Positions 8,719 to 16,279 of a DNA stretch of 64,000 nt are shown piece after piece. The notes below the pieces were generated by a model. That model ran no database searches. It saw only the letters and a program-made list of their open reading frames with translations, and was not told the DNA's origin. The stretch comes from Rhodospirillaceae bacterium (GTDB lineage Bacteria; Pseudomonadota; Alphaproteobacteria; CACIAM-22H2): assembly GCA_022843945.1 (NCBI GenBank), contig JALHMR010000002.1, forward strand, positions 1-64,000, given 5' to 3'. Made by a program: the position numbers and the translations under genes. Numbering within the stretch: position 1 is the stretch's first letter; the number at the start of each line of letters is the position of its first letter.

Positions 8719-9681
8719 TTAAGGTTGGGAGGACCGCTGCGGGACGTCCGGTTCAGGCTCCGAGAATTCGAGTTTGTCGAGGCTGAAGACATCGGCCGGG
8801 GTGGCGACGAGGTTCCAGGCCAGGTCTCCGGCGACCGCCAGGACCAGGAGCGCCATCAGGATGCGCAACTGTTCGCCGCGCAACCGGGCGCCCAGACGCG
8901 CGCCGAGCTGGGCGCCCGTCACCCCGCCGGCCACCAGCAGCAGCGCCAGGAAAATGTCGACGGTATGGGTCTGGTAGGCCTGGAGAAAGGTGACGTTGGC
9001 GGTGACGAAGACGATCTGGAACAGGGACGTGCCCACGACCACCGAGGTCGGCATGCCCAGAACGTAGATCATGGCCGGCACCAGGATGAATCCGCCGCCC
9101 ACACCCATCACTGCCGAGAGCAGACCCACCAGCGCGCCGATCGAAAGGGGCAGCAGGGAGCTGATGTAGAGCTTCGATTTCGGAAACCGCATTTTCAGCG
9201 GCAGGCCATGCAGGAAGTTGTGCTGATGAAGCTTGCCGCGGGTCGCCATGCCGGTGCGGCGATAGCGCAGCAGGGCGCGCAGCGATTCCTGGAACATCAG
9301 CGAGCCGACCGTGCCCAGGATCAGCACATACGACAGCGCAACGACCAGGTCGACCTGGCCGATGCTGCGCAGAAAGCCGAAGAGCTGCACGCCGATTGTC
9401 GATCCGACGATGCCGCCGGCCAGCAGCACGCTCCCCATCCGGAAGTCGACATTGCCGCGCCGGGAGTGTGCCAGGACTCCCGAGACCGACGAGGCGACGA
9501 TCTGGGCCGCTCCCGATCCCACCGCGACAGCGGGGGAGATACCGATGAAGATCAGCAGGGGAGTCAGCAGAAAGCCGCCGCCCGCCCCGAACAGCCCCGA
9601 GATCAGGCCGACGCCGGCACCCAAGCCGAGGACGACGAGGATATCGACGGGCAGTTCGGCAATGGGCAGATAGATGTGCAT
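8719..9681 (-). CDS. TauE/SafE family sulfite/anion exporter
   Basis: This 320-residue polytopic membrane protein shows the two-fold repeat of the TauE/SafE family. Each half carries a glycine-rich helix motif: GLISGLFGAGGGFLLTPLLI near residues 24-43 and GLLSAVMGVGGGFILVPAMI in the second half. A cytoplasmic loop rich in Arg/Lys separates the halves. Members export sulfite, sulfoacetate or related organosulfur anions, but the substrate cannot be read from sequence. It stands alone as a single-gene unit, leftward, with no sulfur genes beside it. Confidence 0.93.
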   Translation of the reverse strand: MHIYLPIAELPVDILVVLGLGAGVGLISGLFGAGGGFLLTPLLIFIGISPAVAVGSGAAQIVASSVSGVLAHSRRGNVDFRMGSVLLAGGIVGSTIGVQLFGFLRSIGQVDLVVALSYVLILGTVGSLMFQESLRALLRYRRTGMATRGKLHQHNFLHGLPLKMRFPKSKLYISSLLPLSIGALVGLLSAVMGVGGGFILVPAMIYVLGMPTSVVVGTSLFQIVFVTANVTFLQAYQTHTVDIFLALLLVAGGVTGAQLGARLGARLRGEQLRILMALLVLAVAGDLAWNLVATPADVFSLDKLEFSEPEPDVPQRSSQP

Positions 9682-9803
9682 GCCCGATCTCTGATCTGCG
9701 GACCGGGCACTCTACGCTCAGGGCGGCGGGCTGGCATCAGTCATTCATGCGAGGCGTGGACGGTTCTTTGGGTGAACCGGATTCGGGGCTTCGACGACCG
9801 GGA

Positions 9804-9831
9804 GACCCGGCACGGCTTCCCGTGCCGGGTC
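9804..9831 (-). terminator. 12-bp perfect hairpin after the DUF3606 gene
   Basis: Arms 9804-9815 and 9820-9831 are exact inverted complements with a 4-nt CTTC loop (GAAG on the minus strand). It lies 15 nt downstream of the DUF3606 stop and upstream of the TauE start, so it probably ends the DUF3606 transcript. No T-run follows. Confidence 0.5.
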
Positions 9832-9846
9832 ATGTGGTCATTGCAT

Positions 9847-10053
9847 TCAGCTCTCTTCCATCCCGGGCGCGCGTGTCAGCTCCTTGGCCACGGCGCTCGA
9901 CGATTCGCCGACCTTATCCACGGCCTCGCTGAGCTTGTCGCCGCTGACGCCGAATTTCCCTTCCCAGTAACGTTTCTCACCGGCGTGATCGAGATTGACG
10001 CGCGAGCGATCCTTGGGCTTGCGCGGCTTGATGTCGCTAAAATCCCCGGACAT
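9847..10053 (-). CDS. DUF3606 domain protein
   Basis: This 68-residue protein matches the small DUF3606 family found widely in alphaproteobacteria. The diagnostic pattern is a basic N-terminus, then HAGEKRYWEGKFGVSGDKLSEAVDKVGESSSAVAKEL, a helix pair around the RYW motif. Several homologues are described as stress-related but no biochemical role is established. It is monocistronic, divergent from the MarR gene, and followed by a strong hairpin at 9804-9831. Confidence 0.85.
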   Translation of the reverse strand: MSGDFSDIKPRKPKDRSRVNLDHAGEKRYWEGKFGVSGDKLSEAVDKVGESSSAVAKELTRAPGMEES

Positions 10054-10163
10054 TCGGTTCCTCCGTCGTCGTGACTACCCCTTAAGTAACGACGGGGCGG
10101 GACAGGGGTTTCGTGCAAAGCGGGGGCCGTACGGATAACGGCAGCGCATTCCGCATGAAGACA

Positions 10164-10191
10164 TTGACAGTTATGTTGATATCAACATAAT
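10164..10191 (+). promoter_or_regulatory. Promoter and perfect 20-bp operator of the MarR gene
   Basis: A consensus -35 TTGACA (10164-10169) and a near-consensus -10 CATAAT (10186-10191) are separated by 16 bp. Between and into the -10 lies a perfect palindrome, 10171-10190, with half-sites TTATGTTGAT and ATCAACATAA. The GTG start at 10198 falls where the first transcribed base would be expected, so the mRNA may be leaderless. The position predicts direct autorepression by the MarR protein. Confidence 0.75.
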
Positions 10192-10197
10192 GAAGGC

Positions 10198-10644
10198 GTG
10201 CTGATCCGCGACGACCTCAGCTACGGCACCACGCCCAAGGTGCGCGACACCTGCCTCGGCCTGCATGTGCAGCGGGCGGCGCGCGCCGTCGGCCGGCATT
10301 TCGACGAGTTCCTGCGGCCGGTGGAGCTGACCAACCAGCAGTTCTCGCTGCTCATGGCGCTCAACCAGCCGGTGCCGCCGCCCATGGGCCGGGTGGCCGA
10401 GCTGCTGGCCATGGACCGCACCACGCTCACCGCGGCCTTGAAGCCGCTGGAGCGCCGGCGCCTGGTGAAGGTCACCGTTGATGAAACCGACAAGCGGAGC
10501 CGGCGTTTAATCCTGACCGCAACCGGGCGCAAGCTGCTCGCTGAAGCGTTGCCGTTGTGGAAGCGGGCGCAAGGCCAGGTCGAGCGCCTGATCCAGGGTA
10601 TGAGCCCCGACGAATTCCGCGCCGTCCTTCGCGCGCTATCTTGA
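10198..10644 (+). CDS. MarR family transcriptional regulator
   Basis: The 148-residue product has the MarR winged helix-turn-helix. The recognition region GRVAELLAMDRTTLTAALKPLERRRLVK and the wing with the conserved DKRSRRLILTATGRKLL pattern are clear, flanked by dimerisation helices. GTG 10198 is the only suitable start: the ATG at 10190 leads straight to a stop. A perfect 20-bp palindrome ends 7 bp before the start and overlaps the -10, which fits autorepression. The downstream GST at 10857 is the natural target; such pairs usually respond to electrophiles or phenolics, though the ligand here is unknown. Confidence 0.92.
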   Translation: MLIRDDLSYGTTPKVRDTCLGLHVQRAARAVGRHFDEFLRPVELTNQQFSLLMALNQPVPPPMGRVAELLAMDRTTLTAALKPLERRRLVKVTVDETDKRSRRLILTATGRKLLAEALPLWKRAQGQVERLIQGMSPDEFRAVLRALS

Positions 10645-10732
10645 AGCATACAGGGCCTGATTCCTCACGGAGAACGTCATGAGCTACGTGGTTCCAGGTC
10701 GTGGTCGGCGTTTAAAGCGATCGCGGCCGACG

Positions 10733-10834
10733 ACCCCCCACCCTAACCCTCCCCCGCAAGGGGGGAGGGGATATGAGAGAGGCGATGTTCCTTTCTTCTC
10801 CCTCCCCCTTGATGGGGGAGGGTGGGGAGGGGGT
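10733..10834. repeat. Intergenic palindromic element, CCCTCCCC/GGGGAGGG type
   Basis: The element begins CACCCTAACCCTCCCCC and contains two C-run/G-run hairpins (CCCTCCCCC-GCAA-GGGGGGAGGGG and CTCCCTCCCCC-TTGAT-GGGGGAGGG). It lies between the MarR gene and the GST start. The ATG at 10679, preceded by a good CGGAGAA ribosome site, reads straight into this element, so the insertion may have displaced an older gene start. Confidence 0.7.
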
Positions 10835-10856
10835 GAACGATGGAGCAGAACTGCAG

Positions 10857-11510
10857 ATGTCCCTGACGCTTCACTATCACCCGCTATCCTCCTTCTGCTG
10901 GAAGGCGCTGATCGCGCTCTATGAGAACGACACGCCGTTCACGCCGCACCTGGTCGATCTAGGCAATCCCGAATCGCGCGCCGCGTTCCTCGCCCTCTGG
11001 CCGATCGGCAAGTTCCCGGTGCTGCGCGACGAGGCGCGGAAGAGCACGGTGCCGGAGTCGACCATCATCATCGAGTACCTGGCGCAGCACTATCCGGGGC
11101 GCATCGCGCTGGTCCCGAGCGATGCGGACAAGGCCCGCCAGGCGCGGCTGCAGGACCGCTTCTACGACCTCTACCTCCACATGCCGATGCAGCAGGTTAC
11201 CGGCGACCGGCTGCGGCCGGCGGACAAGAAAGACCCTTACGGTGTGGAGCAGGCCAAAAAGCGGATACGCACCGCGCTCGACATGATCGACGCCGATATG
11301 GCGCAGAAAGAGTGGGCCATGGGCGAGGCCTTCACCCTGGTCGACTGCGCGGCGTCGCCGGCGTTGTTCTACGCCGACAAGATCCTGCCCTTTGCCGCCA
11401 GCCACCCCAATGCCACTTCGTATCTGAGCCGGCTGAAGCAGCGCCCGTCCTTCGCCCGGGTGTTGCGGGAGGCGGAGCCGTATTTCCATCTCTTCCCGCA
11501 AGAGAAATAA
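10857..11510 (+). CDS. Glutathione S-transferase family protein
   Basis: This 217-residue GST has an N-terminal thioredoxin-like domain starting SLTLHYHPLSSFCWKALIALYEN, where SSFCWK occupies the position of the catalytic Ser/Cys. The substrate-binding cis-Pro region is KFPVLRD and the PESTIIIEYL segment binds the gamma-glutamyl group. A helical C-terminal domain contains the WAMGEAFTLVDCAASPALFYAD motif with the N-capping box. ATG 10857 is chosen over the longer frame at 10773, which would translate the palindromic repeat. It probably conjugates or reduces electrophiles under control of the adjacent MarR. Confidence 0.9.
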   Translation: MSLTLHYHPLSSFCWKALIALYENDTPFTPHLVDLGNPESRAAFLALWPIGKFPVLRDEARKSTVPESTIIIEYLAQHYPGRIALVPSDADKARQARLQDRFYDLYLHMPMQQVTGDRLRPADKKDPYGVEQAKKRIRTALDMIDADMAQKEWAMGEAFTLVDCAASPALFYADKILPFAASHPNATSYLSRLKQRPSFARVLREAEPYFHLFPQEK

Positions 11511-11561
11511 TTATTATTTTTCAATATCTTATCAATAAAACTCAGGACGATCGCGGAGAGC

Positions 11562-11590
11562 TGTCGGTTCCGGCCGGTCCCGTTCGTCGT
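11562..11590 (+). promoter_or_regulatory. Candidate ECF-type promoter for the DGPF operon
   Basis: TGTCGG (11562-11567) and CGTCGT (11585-11590) are spaced by 17 bp, 57 bp upstream of the first DGPF gene. From memory, promoters of ECF42-type sigma factors carry TGTCGA in the -35 and CGA/TC in the -10; the match is good but one base off. It would let the sigma factor at 14484 drive its own operon. Confidence 0.35.
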
Positions 11591-11646
11591 TCCGACAGAG
11601 CGCCGGTGACTGAGTGACCCGGCCAGCAAAACAAGGGAGCGGACAG

Positions 11647-12063
11647 ATGCGTTTCATGGTGTTGGTCAAGGCGAGCCAGGACTCCGAGGCCGGCGTGATG
11701 CCGGACACGGAGCTGCTGACCGCGATGGGCAAGTTCAACGAGGAGATGGCTGCCGCCGGCGTCATGGTCTCCGGCGAGGGGCTGCATCCCAGCTCCAAGG
11801 GCGTGCGCCTGCGCTACACGAAGGGCGTGCCCGAGGTGATCGACGGGCCGTTCACCGAGACGAAGGAGATCGTCTGCGGCTTCTGGATCATCGAGACCAG
11901 GTCGCGCAAGGCGGCGATCGAGTGGCTGAAGAAGGCGCCCTTCGCGCCGGGCGCCGAGATCGAGATCCGCCAGGTCTTCGCCCCCGAGGATTTCGGCGAG
12001 GCCTTCACCCCGGAGCTGCAGGCGCAGGAAGAGCGCATCCGCGAGAAGGTCGGCCAGAAGTAA
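11647..12063 (+). CDS. YciI/DGPF family protein 1
   Basis: The 138-residue product is a YCII-related ferredoxin-like protein. It starts MRFMVLVKAS, has GEGLHPSSKG at about 43-52 and the defining DGPFTETKE at 66-74. The related YciI fold dimerises, but no firm enzymatic activity is known for this branch. The N-terminus is set by ATG 11647 with a GGGAGCGGAC ribosome site. It is the first gene of a run of DGPF, VOC and DUF1428 genes leading to an ECF sigma factor, the standard context of this family. Confidence 0.93.
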   Translation: MRFMVLVKASQDSEAGVMPDTELLTAMGKFNEEMAAAGVMVSGEGLHPSSKGVRLRYTKGVPEVIDGPFTETKEIVCGFWIIETRSRKAAIEWLKKAPFAPGAEIEIRQVFAPEDFGEAFTPELQAQEERIREKVGQK

Positions 12064-12091
12064 CATTCGCAATCCAACAGGAGTCAGTCCC

Positions 12092-12553
12092 ATGGCAACC
12101 CACGCTCACGTCATCCAGCCCTACCTGTTCTTCGAAGGTCGCACCGAGGAGGCGCTCGATTTCTACAAGCGCACCATCGGCGCCCAGGTGAACATGCTGA
12201 TGCGCTTCAAGGACGTGCCGCCCGACGCGCCGAAATCCGACGATCCCGGCTGTGTGCCGCCGAAAGGCGCCGATGACAAGGTCATGCATGCCGAGTTCAA
12301 GGTCGGCGAGAGCGTGATCATGGCCTCCGACGGCATGTGCTCGGGCAAGCCGCAGTTCGGCGGCTTCGGCCTGTCGCTGCCGGCCAAGGACGAGGCCGAT
12401 GTCCGTCGCCTGTTCAAGGCCCTCTCCGAGGGCGGCCAGGTGATCAGCCCGGTCTCCCGGACCTTCTTCTCGCCGGCCTTCGGCATGGTCGCCGACAAGT
12501 TCGGCGTGCACTGGATGATCATCGTGCCGCAGGAAATGTCGAAGGCGGCTTGA
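12092..12553 (+). CDS. VOC family protein, PhnB-like
   Basis: This 153-residue protein has the vicinal-oxygen-chelate fold of the PhnB/glyoxalase-like subgroup. The N-terminal PYLFFEGRTEEALDFYKRTIGAQV repeat start and the second half starting at about SLPAKDEADVRRLFKALSEGG fit the two beta-alpha-beta-beta-beta modules. The middle VMHAEFKVGESVIMASD is typical of the subgroup. It follows DGPF 1 by 28 nt with an ACAGGAG ribosome site. Metal binding and substrate are unknown. PhnB-like proteins are common partners of DGPF proteins in ECF42-type operons. Confidence 0.9.
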   Translation: MATHAHVIQPYLFFEGRTEEALDFYKRTIGAQVNMLMRFKDVPPDAPKSDDPGCVPPKGADDKVMHAEFKVGESVIMASDGMCSGKPQFGGFGLSLPAKDEADVRRLFKALSEGGQVISPVSRTFFSPAFGMVADKFGVHWMIIVPQEMSKAA

Positions 12554-12565
12554 ACTAAAAACCAC

Positions 12566-12697
12566 TGTCACCCCGGACAATTCTTATCCCCTCTCCCCTC
12601 CGGGGAGAGGGTTAGGGTGAGGGGCCGGGGTCCATCGGGCCACCGGCGCCATGGACCCCGGATCGCGCGGCGAAGACGCCGCTTGTCCGGGGTGACA
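12566..12697. repeat. Nested palindromic elements
   Basis: The outer element runs from TGTCACCCCGGACAA (12566-12580) to TTGTCCGGGGTGACA (12683-12697), a perfect 15-nt inverted repeat. Inside, around 12587-12625, lies a different element, CCCTCTCCCC-TCC-GGGGAGAGGG followed by TTAGGGTGAGGGG, of the type also seen at 10733-10834. One element appears to have landed in the other, all inside the DGPF operon. Confidence 0.8.
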
Positions 12698-12719
12698 ATC
12701 ACACTTGAGGAGAATCGCA

Positions 12720-13079
12720 ATGTCCTACGTTGATGGTTTCATCGTGCCGGTGCCGAAGAAGAAGCTGGCTGCCTACAAGAAGATCGCCACACGCGCCGCC
12801 AAGGTGTGGAAGGACCACGGCGCGCTCGAGGTCGTCGAGGCCGTGGCCGACGACGTGAAGAAGGGCAAGTGGACCTCGTTCCCGCGCAGCGTGAAGCTCA
12901 AGGGCAACGAGACCGTGATCTTCTCCTACATCGTCTACAAGAGCCGCAAGGACCGCGACCGGGTGATGGCCAAGGTGATGAAGGACAAGCGCCTGGCCGA
13001 CATGATGACTCCCGGCGCCATGCCCTTCGACGGCAAGCGCATGATCTTCGGCGGATTCAAGCCCATCGTCACGGCTTGA
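12720..13079 (+). CDS. DUF1428 family protein
   Basis: This 119-residue protein matches the DUF1428 family (E. coli YbaA-like) in its MSYVDGFIVPVPKKKLAAYKK start and the C-terminal MPFDGKRMIFGGFKPIV. The fold is a dimeric ferredoxin-like alpha/beta barrel related to the YciI proteins around it. A TTGAGGAGAATCGCA ribosome region precedes ATG 12720. It is separated from the VOC gene by the nested palindromic element. No activity is known. Confidence 0.93.
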   Translation: MSYVDGFIVPVPKKKLAAYKKIATRAAKVWKDHGALEVVEAVADDVKKGKWTSFPRSVKLKGNETVIFSYIVYKSRKDRDRVMAKVMKDKRLADMMTPGAMPFDGKRMIFGGFKPIVTA

Positions 13080-13092
13080 GGTCGGGGAGCCG

Positions 13093-13491
13093 ATGCGCTT
13101 CCTTCTGCTGATCATTCCCGGCGACTACTACGCGGCGGCAGCGGCGGATCAGCCGGCCGAGGCCGATTGCATCGACAGGATGACGCGGTTCAGCCAGGAG
13201 ATGCAGGACGCCGGCATCCTGCGCGGCGGGGAGGGGCTGCATCCGCCTTCGACGGGGGCGCGGGTCACCTTTGCCGGCGGCAAGCCGGTGGTGACCGACG
13301 GGCCGTTCACCGAGAGCAAGGAATGCGTGGGCGGCTTCTGGATGATCGAGGTGGCGTCCCGGCAGGAGGCGATCGAGTGGGCGCGGCGCTGCCCGGCGTC
13401 GGAGACCGACGTGATCGAGGTCCGCCGGGTGCAGGAAGATGAAGACCTCGACGCAGATATCGCAAGAGCGGCGGCGGCTTCAGCGCGCTGA
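13093..13491 (+). CDS. YciI/DGPF family protein 2
   Basis: This 132-residue DGPF protein has MRFLLLIIPG at the start, GGEGLHPPSTG near 45-55 and DGPFTESKE at 69-77. It is closest in layout to the next gene, sharing GFWMI and the PAS(E/D) segment. It starts 13 nt after the DUF1428 gene with a GGGGAG ribosome site. The role is presumed to match the other DGPF paralogues; the multiplication may provide distinct heterodimers or substrate versions. Confidence 0.93.
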   Translation: MRFLLLIIPGDYYAAAAADQPAEADCIDRMTRFSQEMQDAGILRGGEGLHPPSTGARVTFAGGKPVVTDGPFTESKECVGGFWMIEVASRQEAIEWARRCPASETDVIEVRRVQEDEDLDADIARAAAASAR

Positions 13492-13521
13492 TCGCCCTAT
13501 TATTCGAACGGAGCAACGATC

Positions 13522-13995
13522 ATGCGTTTCATGATGCTGATGATCCCCAAGGGCTACGAGACGATGGCGCCGGATACCCAGCCGCCGGCCGACCGCGTCG
13601 CCGCCATGATGGCGTTCAACAAGGCCATGCAGGATGCCGGCATCCTGCTCTACTGCGAGGGGCTGCATCCGCCGGCGGCGGGCAAGCGCGTGTCGTTTGC
13701 CAGCGGCAGGCCGACGGTGACCGACGGGCCGTTCACCGAGACCAAGGAATGCCTGGGCGGCTTCTGGATGATCCGGGTGACGTCGCAGGACGAGGCGGTT
13801 TCCTGGGCGCGGCGCTGCCCGGCCTCGGACAACGAGGTGATCGAGATCCGCCGTGTGCAGGAGGTCGAGGACTTCAACGAGGACATCAAGAAGCACATCG
13901 GCGGCTTCGAGACGATGCAGGGCAGGGGACCCAAGGCCAAGCGCAAGGCCGCGAAGCCGAAAGCCAAAACCAAGAAGGCGAAGCGCAAGGCCTAA
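13522..13995 (+). CDS. YciI/DGPF family protein 3 with basic tail
   Basis: The 157-residue product has the DGPF core (EGLHPPAAGKR, DGPFTETKE at 68-76) and is clearly a duplicate of the preceding gene. It differs in a C-terminal extension of about 25 residues made of Lys/Ala repeats (KAKRKAAKPKAKTKKAKRKA), a type of tail that can bind nucleic acid or polyanions. A GGAG ribosome site precedes ATG 13522. A palindromic element follows at 14003. Confidence 0.93.
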   Translation: MRFMMLMIPKGYETMAPDTQPPADRVAAMMAFNKAMQDAGILLYCEGLHPPAAGKRVSFASGRPTVTDGPFTETKECLGGFWMIRVTSQDEAVSWARRCPASDNEVIEIRRVQEVEDFNEDIKKHIGGFETMQGRGPKAKRKAAKPKAKTKKAKRKA

Positions 13996-14002
13996 GATAG
14001 AT

Positions 14003-14093
14003 TGTCACCCCGGACAAGCCACGTCTTCGTGGCGCGATCCGGGGTCCATCTCTCCAGCGGCACAATGGATGTCGGGTCAAGCCCGGCATGACA
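14003..14093. repeat. Intergenic palindromic element, GTCACCCCGGACAAG type
   Basis: It starts TGTCACCCCGGACAAGCCACG, contains CACGTCTTCGTG and GATCCGGGGTCCATC, and ends GGGTCAAGCCCGGCATGACA. The outer ends are inverted (TGTCA/TGACA). It lies between DGPF 3 and DGPF 4 and resembles the outer part of the element at 12566-12697. Confidence 0.7.
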
Positions 14094-14112
14094 ACAGGAG
14101 CGAGGACATCTG

Positions 14113-14487
14113 ATGCAATACGCCATCCTCTGCTATCACCAGGAAGACGTCGTCGGCGCCTGGTCCAAGGAGCAGGACGATGCGGTGATGGCCAGGCTCA
14201 TCGTCGTCCAGGACAAGCTGGTCAAACAGGGCCGGCTCGGGCCGGTGGCGCGGCTGCTGCCGACCACCGCCGCCACCACCCTGCGCAAGGACAGCGACCC
14301 GCCGCTGGTCATCGATGGGCCGTTCGCCGAGACCAAGGAGCAGCTGCTCGGCTTCTACATCGTCGACTGCACCAGCCTCGACCAGGCGCTGGAGACGGCG
14401 CGCGAGCTGGCCGCGGCCAATCCCGGCGGCTCCTACGAGATCCGGCCCATCGGCTATTTCGCGCCGAACGGAAGTTCGGGTAAATGA
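14113..14487 (+). CDS. YciI/DGPF family protein 4
   Basis: This 124-residue member starts MQYAILCYHQEDVVGAWSKEQDD and carries the variant DGPFAETKE at 68-76 followed by LLGFYIVDC. It is the divergent type normally found immediately before the sigma-factor gene. Its stop overlaps the sigma start by 4 nt (ATGA), so the two are translationally coupled. The protein may sense or modify the signal that activates the sigma factor, but this has not been shown for the family. Confidence 0.93.
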   Translation: MQYAILCYHQEDVVGAWSKEQDDAVMARLIVVQDKLVKQGRLGPVARLLPTTAATTLRKDSDPPLVIDGPFAETKEQLLGFYIVDCTSLDQALETARELAAANPGGSYEIRPIGYFAPNGSSGK

Positions 14488-15728
14488 CCGACCTCGCCTG
14501 GATCGACGCGGCGCTGACCGCCGCGCGTCCCCAGGCGGTGGCGGCCCTGCTGCGTTATTTCCGCAATCTCGACACCGCCGAGGAGGCGTTCCAGAACGCC
14601 TGTCTGCGAGCGCTCAACCACTGGCCCCAGAACGGCCCGCCGCGCGATGCCGCCGCCTGGCTGATCATGGTCGGGCGCAACGCGCAGCTCGACGAGGTGC
14701 GGCGGAGCCGGAAGCAGACCGCGCTGCCCGATGAAGCGGCGATCTCCGATCTCGACGACGCCGAGGGCCAGGTCGCCGAGCGGCTGGACAATGCCGATTA
14801 CCGAGACGACATCCTGCGTCTCCTCTTCATCTGCGTGCACCCCGAGCTGCCGGCCACCCAGCAGGTGGCGCTGGCCCTGCGCATCGTCTCGGGGCTGAGC
14901 GTCAGGCAGATCGCCCGCGCCTTCCTGGTCGGCGAGAGCGCCATGGAGCAGCGCCTCACCCGGGCCAAGGCCAAGGTCGCCGAGGCCGAGGTTCCTTTTG
15001 AAGCGCCGGGCGCGCCGGAGCGGGCCGAACGCCTGGCCGCCGTGGCGGCGATGGTCTACCTGATCTTCAACGAAGGCTATTCGGCGGGCGGCGAGAGCGC
15101 CGCCGACCGCGCGCCGCTCTGCGAGGAGGCGATCCGCCTGGCAAGGCTGCTGCTGCGCCTCTACCCGGCCGAGCCGGAGATCATGGGCCTCACGGCGCTC
15201 ATGCTGCTGCAGCACTCGCGCGCCGCGGCGCGTTTCGATGCCCAGGGTCAGATCGTGCTGCTCGACGACCAGGACCGCACCAAGTGGAACGGCAAGTTCA
15301 TCGCCGAGGGCATTGCCCTGATCGACAAGGCGATGCGCCACCGCCGGCCGGGCGCCTACCAGGTGCAGGCGGCGATCGCCGCCCTGCATGCGCGCGCCGC
15401 CACACCCGCCGATACCGACTGGAGCGAGATCGATCTCCTCTACCAGACGCTCGAGCGGCTGCAGCCCTCGCCGGTGGTCACCCTCAACCGGGCGGTGGCG
15501 GTGTCCAAGCTCCAGGGGCCCGAGGCAGCACTCGCCATGCTCGAGCCGCTGGCCGCGCGGCTGGGCAACTACTTCCATTTCCACGGGGTCAAGGGCGCCT
15601 TCCTGCAGCAGCTCGGGCGGCTGAAGGAGGCGAAGCTCGCCTTCGACCGGGCCATCGCGCTCGCCAACACCCCGGCCGAGGCCGCCCATATCCGCCAGCA
15701 CCTGGACAAGCTGAACGTATCATCGTGA
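14484..15728 (+). CDS. ECF sigma factor with C-terminal DUF6596/TPR-like extension (ECF42 type)
   Basis: The 414-residue protein has sigma region 2 (about 10-80, with FRNLDTAEEAFQNACLRALNHW), region 4 (about 105-165, with ALRIVSGLSVRQIARAFLVGESAMEQRLTRAK) and a long C-terminal helical extension of about 230 residues. The extension includes YLIFNEGYSAGG and the TPR-like NRAVAVSKLQGPEAALAML repeat. No anti-sigma gene is adjacent. This architecture and the preceding DGPF genes match the ECF42 group, in which the extension is thought to control activity. It probably directs transcription of the DGPF operon. Confidence 0.93.
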   Translation: MTDLAWIDAALTAARPQAVAALLRYFRNLDTAEEAFQNACLRALNHWPQNGPPRDAAAWLIMVGRNAQLDEVRRSRKQTALPDEAAISDLDDAEGQVAERLDNADYRDDILRLLFICVHPELPATQQVALALRIVSGLSVRQIARAFLVGESAMEQRLTRAKAKVAEAEVPFEAPGAPERAERLAAVAAMVYLIFNEGYSAGGESAADRAPLCEEAIRLARLLLRLYPAEPEIMGLTALMLLQHSRAAARFDAQGQIVLLDDQDRTKWNGKFIAEGIALIDKAMRHRRPGAYQVQAAIAALHARAATPADTDWSEIDLLYQTLERLQPSPVVTLNRAVAVSKLQGPEAALAMLEPLAARLGNYFHFHGVKGAFLQQLGRLKEAKLAFDRAIALANTPAEAAHIRQHLDKLNVSS

Positions 15729-15739
15729 GGAGAGGGCCC

Positions 15740-16279
15740 ATGCTCCGTAAACTTGCTTATGCCGCCGGCATCCTCGGCGTGCTCATCGCCGGTCTGCTGG
15801 TCTACGCCGCCACCCAGCCCGACGACTTCCGCGTGGCGCGCACCGCCAGTATTGCGGCGCCGCCAGAGCGCATCCACCCGCTGGTCAACGACCTGCGCCG
15901 CCACGGCGAATGGTCGCCCTGGGAGACCAAGGACCCGGGCATGAAGCGCCGCTATAGCGGGGCGCCGAGCGGCAAGGGCGCCGCTTACGAATGGGACGGC
16001 AACAGTGAGATCGGCGCCGGTCGCATGACCATCGCCGAGTCCTCGCCCCAGCGCGTGGTCTACGACATGCACTTCCTGCGGCCCTTCGATTCGCGCAGCA
16101 CCGCCGAGATCGTCCTGCAGCCGAAGGGCGGGGAGACCGACGTCACCTGGTCGATCCAGGGGCCCAAGCTGTTCATCGCCAAGGTGCTCGGCATCTTCTG
16201 CGACATCGACGCGATGATCGGCCAGGAATTCGAGAACGGGCTGGCCAAGCTCAAGACGGTGACGGAGCGCGCGTCGTGA
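15740..16279 (+). CDS. SRPBCC family protein with N-terminal membrane anchor
   Basis: The 179-residue product has one transmembrane helix at about residues 5-25, then a START/Bet v1-like SRPBCC domain. The family start is visible in RTASIAAPPERIHPLVNDLRRHGEWSPW and DPGMKRRYSG, and GKGAAYEWDGNSEIGAGRMTI is the usual central sheet. Such domains bind hydrophobic ligands. It follows the sigma gene by 11 nt with a GAGGAGAGG ribosome site, so it is likely part of the ECF operon; SRPBCC genes are frequent in DGPF neighbourhoods. Confidence 0.88.
   Translation: MLRKLAYAAGILGVLIAGLLVYAATQPDDFRVARTASIAAPPERIHPLVNDLRRHGEWSPWETKDPGMKRRYSGAPSGKGAAYEWDGNSEIGAGRMTIAESSPQRVVYDMHFLRPFDSRSTAEIVLQPKGGETDVTWSIQGPKLFIAKVLGIFCDIDAMIGQEFENGLAKLKTVTERAS

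Noticed and set aside
10679-10924. 81-codon ORF starting MSYVVPGRG with a good ribosome site
   Set aside because: It reads through the palindromic element and out of frame into the GST gene; it may mark an old gene start broken by the element.
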